Below are positions 34,784 through 41,600 of a stretch of DNA of 64,000 nt, piece by piece. Location of the stretch: positions 1-64,000 of the forward strand of contig NZ_FMBW01000088.1 in NCBI RefSeq assembly GCF_900091725.1, in the 5' to 3' direction. The notes under the pieces were generated by a model. The model had not been told where the DNA came from. It saw nothing but the letters and a program-made list of their open reading frames with translations, and ran no database searches. Position 1 is the first letter of the stretch. Every line of letters starts with the position of its first letter. Both the position numbers and the translations under genes were made by a program. The DNA is from Streptomyces sp. DvalAA-43. Its GTDB lineage: Bacteria; Actinomycetota; Actinomycetes; Streptomycetales; Streptomycetaceae.

Positions 34784-34859
34784 CCGGTGATGGGGCTCAC
34801 CGCAACCGCGGTCGATGACCGCTGACGGTCCCTGGTTGTCGTACTGCGACCAGGAGGAG
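34784..34859 (+). ncRNA. Fluoride riboswitch 1 with ribosome-site sequestering platform
   Basis: The aptamer at 34784-34837 aligns along its length with the known fluoride aptamer. P1 is GGTG/CACC around GATGGGGCT, then CAACC, P2 GCGGTC-GAT-GACCGC, then the 3' strand TGACGGTCCCTGG, whose GGTCCC pairs with the GGGGCT loop as a pseudoknot. CCTGGT (34831-34836) is complementary to ACCAGG (34849-34854), which overlaps AGGAGGAG before the ATG at 34862. Fluoride binding should therefore free translation. Confidence 0.88.
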
Positions 34860-34861
34860 CC

Positions 34862-35412
34862 ATGCCCACGCCCACCGCGCCCCGGCTGTCGTACTTCGTC
34901 ATCGAAAGCCATACGGAGGAGGGCGCCCGCGCCCGGGTCGAGGCGGCCGCCGGTTTCTGCCCCGCCCACACCCGGCGCCTGCTCGCCGACGCCTCGGCCT
35001 CATGGCAGATGCCCCAGGTCCACGATCTCGCACTCGCCGGATGGACACGGCTGCTCGATGCCCCGGACGCACGCCGTGCCCGGCGTCCGTGCTGTGCGGC
35101 GGACGACGACGCGACCGAGCGGGCGTCGGAGACGCTGCTGCTCCACGACCCCGTGCGTGCCGACGAGTACACGCGCACGCACGGCATCTGCCTGCGCCGC
35201 GCCGTGAACTGGCGGGGCACGCGGGAGGGCCCCGTTCACGCGGTGCCGGCCGGCCGAACGGCGCTGCTGCGCCGGGAGACCGATGAAGTGCTGCGCAAGC
35301 AGAACCGGCGCACCCGGCACGAGATCGAGGGCGCCGAGAGACAGGTGGTGCGTCGCGCACCCACGCTGCTCGACGGGCGGATCCACGCCGGACTGCCGGC
35401 CCCACCGCATGA
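34862..35412 (+). pseudogene. Cys/His-rich protein (DUF6062-like), stop lost by a frameshift
   Basis: The first gene under fluoride riboswitch 1. About 180 residues read naturally: PRLSYFVIESHTEEGARARV, GFCPAHTRRLLADASASWQM, then Cys pairs and RHEIEGAERQVVRRAPTLL DGR. The usual N-terminal CxxC zinc pair of relatives is absent. The frame then runs without a stop through the pyrophosphatase gene. A TGA in the next frame at 35410-35412 would give a natural end, so a one-base deletion in the C-run near 35400 is likely. Function unknown. Confidence 0.5.
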
Positions 35413-35474
35413 CGTCGCCCCCGCCCCTTCCGATGACGTACCGAATGGCCAAGCCCCCATGCCAGGAGGAAATC

Positions 35475-35975
35475 ATGGAGTTCGACGTGACGGTGGAGAT
35501 CCCCCGGGGATCCCGCAACAAGTACGAGATGGACCACACACTGCACCGCATCCGCCTGGACCGGCTGCTGTTCACCTCCACCAAGTACCCGGCGGACTAC
35601 GGCTACATCGAGGCCACGCTGGGCCGCGACGGCGACCCGCTCGACGCCCTCGTCCTGGTCGGCGAACCGACGTTCCCGGGCTGCGTCGTCGAGTGCCGGG
35701 CCGTCGGCATGTTCGTCATGAAGGACGAGAAAGGGCCCGACGAGAAGGTCCTCTGCGTGCCCGCCCACGATCCGCGCTACGCCACCGTGCAGGACATCAC
35801 CGACATCCCCACCTTCGACACCCTGGAGATCACCCACTTCTTCGAGGTCTACAAGGACCTCGAACCAGGCAAGTCGGTCGAGGGGTCCCACTGGGAAGGA
35901 CGGGACGCGGCGTATGCGGAGATCGAAGCATCCCGCGTACGCGCCCTCGGAGGGGAAGCCGGAGCACCCTCGTGA
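35475..35975 (+). CDS. ppa: Inorganic pyrophosphatase (family I)
   Basis: Protein of 166 residues, ATG 35475 with AGGAGGA upstream. The catalytic signature DGDPLDALVLV (metal-binding Asps) is intact, as are EIPRGSRNKYEMDH, KYPADYGYIEATL and HFFEVYKDLEPGK. It hydrolyses PPi. Family I enzymes are strongly inhibited by fluoride, which explains placement under a fluoride riboswitch; it is probably an extra copy for fluoride stress. The next gene starts in a GTGA overlap. Confidence 0.93.
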   Translation: MEFDVTVEIPRGSRNKYEMDHTLHRIRLDRLLFTSTKYPADYGYIEATLGRDGDPLDALVLVGEPTFPGCVVECRAVGMFVMKDEKGPDEKVLCVPAHDPRYATVQDITDIPTFDTLEITHFFEVYKDLEPGKSVEGSHWEGRDAAYAEIEASRVRALGGEAGAPS

Positions 35976-36539
35976 CCACCATGGGCGTTTCCGGGCGAGC
36001 TGATCCTCCTCCGGCACGGGCAGAGCACCACCAACGCGGAGGGCCGCTTCACCGGCTGGGCCGATGTCGCCCTGACACCGCACGGCGAGCAGCAGGCGGT
36101 ACGGGCGGCAGGGCTGCCGGCCCGCGACGGTCCCGTACCCGGCCTCGTGCTCACCTCGGTGCTGCGGAGGTCGATCCGCACCGCGGACATCCTCCTGTCG
36201 CACCTGGACCGTGCCTGGGTTCCCGTCCACCGCACCTGGCGGCTGAACGAGCGCCAGTACGGGCCACTGACGGGGCGCGTCGAACGCGAGGTACGCCGGG
36301 AAGCCGGCCTCTCGCGGTATCAGGCGTGGCGCCGGTCGCTCACCGGGGCCCCCGCTCCGCTCGCGGAGGACGAACTCGCCCGCCTGCGGGAGGTGGAGAA
36401 CCTGAACATCCCGACCGGTGCCCCGTTGCTCCACCGGTTCGACGCCGCGCTGCGTTCCACCGTGTGCGGCGGGCGCTACGCGGAGCCCGATGCAGCGCGG
36501 ACCGCCGCCGAGGCCGTGGCCGTCGAGGGGCACGGCTGA
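35972..36539 (+). pseudogene. 2,3-bisphosphoglycerate-dependent phosphoglycerate mutase relic
   Basis: It starts at GTG 35972 (MTTMGVSG), but the body ELILLRHGQSTTNAEGRFTG is in another frame; one extra base in the GGG run near 35994 explains this. The RHG catalytic His, RAIRTA-like SIRTADILL and RLNERQYGPLTG are present. A block of about 70 residues expected before LNIPTGAPL is missing, including the second catalytic His (AAHGNS in relatives). An active mutase is therefore unlikely. It sits between ppa and eno, a glycolytic set under fluoride control. Confidence 0.75.
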
Positions 36540-36589
36540 CGCCGCTTCCCGCACCACGGCCGACTGCCGACCGATGAAGGACGCACATC

Positions 36590-37864
36590 ATGTCACTGCG
36601 TATGTCCGGGCTGCGCGCCGTGGAGATTCTCGACTCCCGCGCCCGCCCGACCCCCGCCGTCAGCCTCATCACCCCGGACGGCATACGCATCCGGGCGGGA
36701 GTCCCCTCCGGGGTGTCCACGGGCACCCGCGAGGCGGTGGAACTGCGTGACGGAGACCCCGCCCGGTTCGCCGGTCAGGGCGTCACCCAGGCCGTCGGCC
36801 ATGTCAACGGGGAGATCGCGCAGGCCCTGGTGGGCCGCGACTTCGCGTCCGCGGCCGAGGTGGATGCCGCGCTGATCGCGCTGGACGGCACGGACGCCAA
36901 GGCGCGGCTCGGCGCCAACGCGATCACCGGCGTCTCGCTCGCGGCGGCCCGCGCCGAGGCCGTCGCCGCGGGCAAGGACCTGTGGCGGTCCCTCGCGGGC
37001 GTCGCGGGCACCATTCCCCGGCTGCCCGTTCCGCACTTCAACGTCGTCAACGGAGGCACCCACGCCGCCAACAACCTGGACTTCCAGGAATTCATGCTCG
37101 CCCCACTCGGTGCCCCCGGCCTTCCCGAAGCCGTCCGGGCGGGTGCGGAGGTGTACGCACGGCTCAAGGCCCGCCTGGCATCGGACGGCCATCCGACCGG
37201 GCTCGGCGACGAGGGCGGCTACGCGCCGGACATCGAGCGCCCCGAGGACGTACTGACCGTCCTGGTGGAGGCGATCGAGGACGCCGGCTACCCACTCGGC
37301 CGGGACGGCGTCGCCATCGCCATCGACCCGGCCGCCGGCGAATTCCGGGAGGGCGGGCGATACCGGGTGGCGGGCGAGGAGCTCACCTCCGACCAGCTCA
37401 TCGACCGCTACGAGGAGATGACCGGCCGCTTCCCGGTGTGGAGCATCGAGGACGGCCTCGCCGAGGACGACTGGGACGGCTGGGTCCGGCTCACCGAACG
37501 CCTCGGCGACCGCGTCCAGTTGATGGGCGACGACATCTTCGTCACCGACCCGGCCGTCATCACCCGGGCCATCAACCGCAAGGTCGGCAACTCCGCACTG
37601 ATCAAGGTCAATCAGATCGGCACCGTCACCGAAACGCTGGAAGCCATGCGGATCTGCCGCGAGGCCGGATACACGCAGATGGTCTCCCACCGCTCCGGTG
37701 AGACGCCGGACGCCTTCATCGCCGACCTGGCGGTGGGCACCGGCTGCGGGCAGCTGAAGTCCGGCGCCCCGGCCCGCGGCGAGCGCGTCGCCAAGTACAA
37801 CCGCCTCCTCGAACTCGCCGACGCACCCCCCCGAACGCTCCCCTTCGGGCTCGACGACGCCTGA
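36590..37864 (+). CDS. eno: Enolase, second (accessory) copy
   Basis: Protein of 424 residues. Catalytic and metal residues are in place: PSGVSTGTREAVELRD, HAANNLDFQEFMLAP, GLGDEGGYAP, IEDGLAEDDWDGW, LMGDDIFVTDP, ALIKVNQIGT, MVSHRSGET. It converts 2-phosphoglycerate to PEP. The N-terminus (MSLRMSGLRAVEILDSRARP) departs from the housekeeping Streptomyces enolase, suggesting a paralogue. Enolase is a classic fluoride target, so this copy likely buffers glycolysis during fluoride exposure. GAAGGA lies upstream. Confidence 0.92.
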   Translation: MSLRMSGLRAVEILDSRARPTPAVSLITPDGIRIRAGVPSGVSTGTREAVELRDGDPARFAGQGVTQAVGHVNGEIAQALVGRDFASAAEVDAALIALDGTDAKARLGANAITGVSLAAARAEAVAAGKDLWRSLAGVAGTIPRLPVPHFNVVNGGTHAANNLDFQEFMLAPLGAPGLPEAVRAGAEVYARLKARLASDGHPTGLGDEGGYAPDIERPEDVLTVLVEAIEDAGYPLGRDGVAIAIDPAAGEFREGGRYRVAGEELTSDQLIDRYEEMTGRFPVWSIEDGLAEDDWDGWVRLTERLGDRVQLMGDDIFVTDPAVITRAINRKVGNSALIKVNQIGTVTETLEAMRICREAGYTQMVSHRSGETPDAFIADLAVGTGCGQLKSGAPARGERVAKYNRLLELADAPPRTLPFGLDDA

Positions 37865-37952
37865 ACCGAACGAGGCGGCCAGGAGAACCGGTCGGCCGGG
37901 CGTACCCCCCCCGCGCCGGTCCCGACTCACGGTCGGCCTGCCGGGACGGGGC

Positions 37953-38489
37953 TCATCGAGGCGTGACGCGCACACCGCGGGGCACGGCGAAATCCGTGAA
38001 CTCCGCCGTGCCCGGCGCGAGATGCGCCCACGGGCCGGGCAGCTCCAGAACGGCGACCGCGGAAGTCGGGAACTTGACCCGGGCCCGCCCGAACGCCTCC
38101 GCGTCCCCGTCTCCCGCGAGGGACAGGACCAGGTCCTGCACCCCGGGCTGGTGGCCGATCAGCAGAACGGTCCGGCGTCGCTCCGGCACGTCCCGCACAA
38201 CTCCCACCAGGGCGGCCGCGCTCGCCCCGTACACCCGCTGCTCGAACACCACCTCCGGCGACGCACTCAGCTGTGCCGCGACCAGATCCCAGGTCTCGCG
38301 GGTACGCCGCGCGGTCGAGCAGATGACCAGGTCGGGCACGCAACCCGTCTCGTGCAGCAGTCGCCCGGCCGCCGGGGCGTCGCGGCGGCCCCGGCCCGCG
38401 AGCGGGCGTTCGTGATCGGGCACACCCTCCGGCCGGGCCGACTTGGCGTGCCGCAGCACGATCAGCCTCGCCGCCCTCGGTCCGGACAC
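37953..38489 (-). CDS. SixA-like phosphohistidine phosphatase
   Basis: Protein of 178 residues, GTG 38489, four bases after the preceding gene's stop. Histidine-phosphatase fold: LIVLRHAKSARPEGVPDHER (catalytic His), STARRTRETW and VLLIGHQPGVQDLVLSLAG (second His). SixA-type enzymes remove phosphate from phospho-His proteins. It is the last gene of the minus-strand operon led by fluoride riboswitch 3; why it is co-regulated is unknown. Confidence 0.82.
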   Translation of the reverse strand: MSGPRAARLIVLRHAKSARPEGVPDHERPLAGRGRRDAPAAGRLLHETGCVPDLVICSTARRTRETWDLVAAQLSASPEVVFEQRVYGASAAALVGVVRDVPERRRTVLLIGHQPGVQDLVLSLAGDGDAEAFGRARVKFPTSAVAVLELPGPWAHLAPGTAEFTDFAVPRGVRVTPR

Positions 38490-38493
38490 CGTC

Positions 38494-39288
38494 TCACCCC
38501 GCCTCCGGCAGCGGGGCGCACCCGATCTCGCGCATGAGTTCCACGCCGAGCATCCGGTCCAGGGACACGAAGGTCTCGAACTTCGCGCCCTCGGGCATGC
38601 TGTCGGCCACCTCGGCACGGAGCAGCAGATCGAGTACGGCCGGGGTGTCGAGGTCCGCCGCCAGAGCGTCGGCCGCCGCGCGGCCGAACTCCCGCGGTAC
38701 CGGCTTCGACGGCGAGCACGCCCAGTGCGCCACCCGCTCCCGCCAGCGCAGTAGTCTCCGCTCGGCACCGGCCACATCGTCCGGTGTGAGCGTGGCGGGC
38801 CGGTGGTACGGGTGGCCGAGCAATGCGAGCCTGACGGCCAGCAGATCCTCGCCCCTGGCCGGAGACAGGCCCTGCGCCCCGGCCCCGGCCCCGTCCACGC
38901 GCCCCGCCTCCACCCACACCCCTCGTTCGGCATCGTGTCGTCCGTCGCCGAAGACGTTCACGTCGGCCGGGCCCCCGAGGACATCGAGCGCATCCTCGAC
39001 GCTGCCGGTGAATACGGCCGGGGGGTGCACTCCGAGGGCGGTCATGAAGGTCTCCACCGTCCTGACCCGCTCCGGTGACGGCTCAGGGAGCACGCAGGCC
39101 CGGATCAGCTGGCGGCCGTCCGCCTCCAGCGTGCGCATCAGCACGTCCGCGACGACGAGTACCCGTGCGTGGACCGGTCCCGGTGCGCCGTTGGTGATCG
39201 GCAGGTGCACGCTCATCCGCAGCAGCCGATGGCGAGCCGACGGCAGTGCCACCGCGTGACGCGTACGGCCGTCGATGATCGTCGTCAC
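38494..39288 (-). CDS. Truncated cysteinyl-tRNA-synthetase-like protein, degenerate HIGH motif
   Basis: Protein of 264 residues, GTG 39288 with AGGAG upstream. PGPVHARVLVVADVLMRTLE lines up with the HIGHAR...FDVLRRYL region of CysRS/MshC, but HIGH reads GPVH. LAVRLALLGHPYHRPATLTP and ERRLLRWRERVA match the CysRS region after the catalytic core. The zinc ligands and KMSKS are missing, and the protein is about 200 residues shorter than CysRS. It is probably non-catalytic. Middle gene of the fluoride-riboswitch operon. The family match is mine by eye. Confidence 0.6.
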   Translation of the reverse strand: MTTIIDGRTRHAVALPSARHRLLRMSVHLPITNGAPGPVHARVLVVADVLMRTLEADGRQLIRACVLPEPSPERVRTVETFMTALGVHPPAVFTGSVEDALDVLGGPADVNVFGDGRHDAERGVWVEAGRVDGAGAGAQGLSPARGEDLLAVRLALLGHPYHRPATLTPDDVAGAERRLLRWRERVAHWACSPSKPVPREFGRAAADALAADLDTPAVLDLLLRAEVADSMPEGAKFETFVSLDRMLGVELMREIGCAPLPEAG

Positions 39289-39338
39289 CGCCCGACTCCT
39301 TTCGCTCCGTCCGGTCCCCGTCACTCCCCGTGTGTGGC

Positions 39339-39824
39339 TCACTCCATGCAGCCGGTGAGCTGGAGATAGGTGTGCCGGGCATCCGCCACCAGCCGGTCGG
39401 CCTCCCTCCGGCTGCCGCAGCCCGTCACCCGGTAGGCGGTGTCGGGGGAGAGTCGGCCGAGCGCCGCCGCCCATGCGGCGGGCTCCGCGTGCCGGCGGCC
39501 CAGATCCGTGGTGTCGACCAGATCGACGAAGGGTTCGGCCTCGGCCACGCACACCACTTCGTCCAGGTCATGTCGGCCGTCGCTCAGGTGGAGCACCGCC
39601 ACCGGCCAGGCGCTCACCTCGTCCCCCGGGCGTGCCGGCTCCTGCATCAGGACCATGGTCCGCACGGACCGGCCCTCCGTGTCCAGGGTGTCCTCCACGC
39701 TGCCTTCGCCCACGGGCCAGCCACCGGCGCGACTCGGCGCGTCACGTATGCCGGCCCCCGGACCGCCGTGCCTCCCGATGGAGGACCCGATCGTCGACTC
39801 GACGTCGACCGTGATGCGAGGCAC
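39339..39824 (-). CDS. Pyrophosphatase-like pseudoenzyme (proposed)
   Basis: Protein of 161 residues, GTG 39824 with AGGAGG 8 nt upstream. By eye it aligns with the ppa product at 35475: GSVEDTLDTEGRSVRTMVLM and QEPARPGDEV match GYIEATLGRDGDPLDALVLV and GEPTFPGCVV, and DEVVCVAEAEP matches DEKVLCVPAHDP. The catalytic DGDPLDAL reads EGRSVRTM, so the metal-binding Asps are gone. It is likely a non-catalytic homologue, perhaps a fluoride-linked regulator or partner. First gene after fluoride riboswitch 3. Confidence 0.55.
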   Translation of the reverse strand: MPRITVDVESTIGSSIGRHGGPGAGIRDAPSRAGGWPVGEGSVEDTLDTEGRSVRTMVLMQEPARPGDEVSAWPVAVLHLSDGRHDLDEVVCVAEAEPFVDLVDTTDLGRRHAEPAAWAAALGRLSPDTAYRVTGCGSRREADRLVADARHTYLQLTGCME

Positions 39825-39860
39825 CGTGCCCACCTCCTGTCATGCCAGTCGGCTGGATCA

Positions 39861-39902
39861 CGCAGAGGCCGTCAGCGCCGCATCGGCGAGCCTCATCGCC
39901 CG
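39861..39902 (-). ncRNA. Fluoride riboswitch 3 (short-P2 variant)
   Basis: Read on the minus strand: GGGCGATGAGGCTCGCC, then GATGCGGCG, then CTGACGGCCTCTGCG. P1 (GGC/GCC), the invariant GATG, and the pseudoknot AGGC with GCCT match the known fluoride aptamer closely, but P2 is very short or absent. The 3' strand CCTC can pair with GAGG of the AGGAGG site before GTG 39824, the same platform logic as riboswitch 1. Confidence 0.68.
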
Positions 39903-40017
39903 ATGTGTCCAGTGTCCCGCGCACGGCCGGGCGGTACAACTGCCGGTCCCGGCCGGGTGGGAGAACGCTCCAGGCGCCCGGTAAGCTCGCCGGAGCGGTG
40001 GGTTCGATCCCATCGCA

Positions 40018-40117
40018 CGGCGGTGGGGCCCGCCGTACCCGAACCGCGGCAACAACGCCGCCAACGGTCCCTACTTGCGACGCGCACCCGTGTACGGATG
40101 CGCCCGGCGAGTAGGAG
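40018..40117 (+). ncRNA. Fluoride riboswitch 2 with ribosome-site sequestering platform
   Basis: Aptamer 40018-40077: P1 CGGC/GCCG around GGTGGGGCCC, P2 GCGGC/GCCGC (40046-40050, 40057-40061), 3' strand CAACGGTCCCTACTTG with GGTCCC pairing to the GGGGCC loop. The usual GATG reads GGTG and the usual TGATG reads CAACG, so the long-range A-U pair becomes G-C, a compensatory change. CCTACTTGC (40070-40078) pairs with GCGAGTAGG (40107-40115), which covers the ribosome site of crcB at 40124. Confidence 0.82.
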
Positions 40118-40123
40118 ACGTAC

Positions 40124-40608
40124 GTGGAAGAGCCCCGGACCCCGGTGCTGCACGAGCAGGCCGACCCCGATGTCGACCTCCCCGTCCCCGGGCCACACGA
40201 CGACCAGCGGCCGCGACAGGGTCCCGTGATGGTCGCCGTCGCGCTCGGTGGCGCGGCGGGGCGGCCGCACGGTACGGGGCATCGCTGCTGTGGCCCACCG
40301 CGGCCCATGCCTTCCCGTGGACGACCCTGGCCGTCAACGCCGTCGGCTGCGCGGTGACCGGCGTGTTCATGGTGGTGATCACCGATGTCCGGGCGGCCCA
40401 CCGACTGGTACGCCCCTGCTTCGGCACCGGTGTTCTCGGCGGCTTCACCACCTTCTCCACGTACGCCACCGACATCCAGCGCCCGGTCGAGGACGACGAA
40501 GCACGCACCGGCCTGGCCTACCTGGCCCTCACCCTGCTCGCCGCCCTCGCCTCCGTCCGGATCGCGGTCACCGTGACACGCCGCGTCGTCGAAGGGAGGC
40601 AGCCATGA
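40124..40608 (+). pseudogene. crcB: CrcB/Fluc fluoride channel, copy 1, frameshifted
   Basis: Starts at GTG 40124 (MEEPRTPVLHEQADPDVDLP) behind AGGAG. It reads VMVAVALGGAAG in one frame, then GAAARYGASLLWPTAAHAFP, NAVGCAVTGVFMVV and GTGVLGGFTTFSTYATDIQR in another. One G appears missing in the run near 40255-40262; restoring it gives a normal four-helix CrcB of about 160 residues with the Asn and GGxTTFSTY fluoride-path motifs. It is either a sequencing error or a real lesion. The ATGA overlap leads to the DUF190 gene. Confidence 0.85.
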
Positions 40609-40952
40609 GACCCACCGGTTCCGCGCCGCGCGTCACCGTCCTCGTCGGCGAGAACGACATGTGGCACCACAAACCCCTCTTCACCGAGATCGTCCACCGG
40701 GCCCACAGGGCCGGGCCGGCCGGAGCCTCCGTCTTCCGCGGCATCGAAGGCCTCGGGGCCTCCTCGCCGATCCACACGATGCGCCTGCCGTCCCTCAGCG
40801 AGGACCTGCCCGTCGCCATCGTGATGGTCGACACCCACGACCGGATCCGGGCCTTCCTGCCGCAGCTCGACGAGCTCGTCCCCGAGGGCTTCGTCATCCT
40901 CGACGACTGCGAAGTCATCCGCTGCGCCGGCCGTGACAAGGAGGGGCAGTGA
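40605..40952 (+). CDS. DUF190 family protein
   Basis: Protein of 115 residues in an ATGA overlap with crcB copy 1. RVTVLVGENDMWHHKPLFTE, GIEGLGASSPIHTMRLPSLS and LPVAIVMVDTHDRIRAFLPQ define the PII-like DUF190 fold. DUF190 genes commonly sit beside crcB, and a regulatory role in fluoride export is presumed, not shown. GGGAGG precedes the ATG. A GTGA overlap couples it to crcB copy 2. Confidence 0.9.
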   Translation: MRPTGSAPRVTVLVGENDMWHHKPLFTEIVHRAHRAGPAGASVFRGIEGLGASSPIHTMRLPSLSEDLPVAIVMVDTHDRIRAFLPQLDELVPEGFVILDDCEVIRCAGRDKEGQ

Positions 40953-41374
40953 ACTGGCTGCTCGTGATCGCGGGCGCCATGATCGGCGCCCCACTGCGCT
41001 ACCTCACCGACCGCACCGTCCAGTCCCGGCACGACCCCCTCTTCCCCTGGGGCACCTTCACCGTCAACGTGGTCGGCTGCCTGATCCTCGGGCTGCTCAC
41101 CGGCGCGGTCGCGGCCGGGGCCGCGCCGTCCCCGGTACGGCTCTTCGCCGGCACCGGGCTGTGCGGCGCCCTGACGACCTACTCCACCTTCTCGTACGAG
41201 ACGCTGCGCCCGGCCGAGGACGGGGCACGCTTCTACGCGGCGGCCAACGTCACGGCGAGCGTGGTGGCCGGACTCGGAGCCGCTTTCACCGGCGCGGCGC
41301 TCGCACGGGCCATCCGGGGACAGCCGTCCCGCGAAGCACCGCGAGGGGTCGTGGCTTCTCGCCGCTGTCGGTAG
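40949..41374 (+). CDS. crcB: CrcB/Fluc fluoride channel, copy 2
   Basis: Protein of 141 residues, GTG 40949. It has four membrane helices; MIGAPLRYLTDR, FPWGTFTVNVVGCLILGLLT and GTGLCGALTTYSTFSYETL carry the conserved Asn and the TTYSTF polar track of Fluc channels. It exports fluoride across the plasma membrane. Two different CrcB subunits are often needed for a heterodimer, so a lesion in copy 1 could matter. Last gene of the riboswitch-2 operon. Confidence 0.93.
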   Translation: MNWLLVIAGAMIGAPLRYLTDRTVQSRHDPLFPWGTFTVNVVGCLILGLLTGAVAAGAAPSPVRLFAGTGLCGALTTYSTFSYETLRPAEDGARFYAAANVTASVVAGLGAAFTGAALARAIRGQPSREAPRGVVASRRCR

Positions 41375-41600
41375 CTCTTGTCGGGGGAGGGGAGTGGACG
41401 ATGAGGCTGACCTCGTCGGGTGGGACTGGTGCGAACCGGCGTGCACGGCGCGCTCGATGGGCCGGGACGACACCGTTCGATCCCTGTGCGCCCTACCGGG
41501 GGTCATGGGCCCTGGGAATGATGAGCTGACCGCAAGGGATCCAGACGACACCGCGCACCTGCCTCCCGGCCAGGTGGACATGCGGTGGAAGGAGTCCACA

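Noticed and set aside
34862..36577. A single 571-residue frame spanning the Cys/His gene, ppa and the mutase
   Set aside because: Only the first about 180 residues read as protein; the rest is an Arg/Pro/Gly-rich shadow of ppa and the mutase relic in other frames.
40004..40018. tRNA-like T-arm (GGGTTCGATCCC) before crcB
   Set aside because: The stem is one base short of a normal T-arm and no acceptor, D or anticodon arms fit; the sequence flanks the fluoride aptamer.
41396..41425. A fourth fluoride aptamer suggested by GACGATGAGGCT upstream of the MfnB-like gene
   Set aside because: No P1 closing strand at the required distance and no matching 3' pseudoknot strand; it is a simple GACGATGAGG/CCTCGTC hairpin.
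41394..41600. N-terminal extension of the MfnB-like protein
   Set aside because: MfnB proteins begin at the LLISPDS strand, and a strong GGAAGGAG site sits exactly before TTG 41601.
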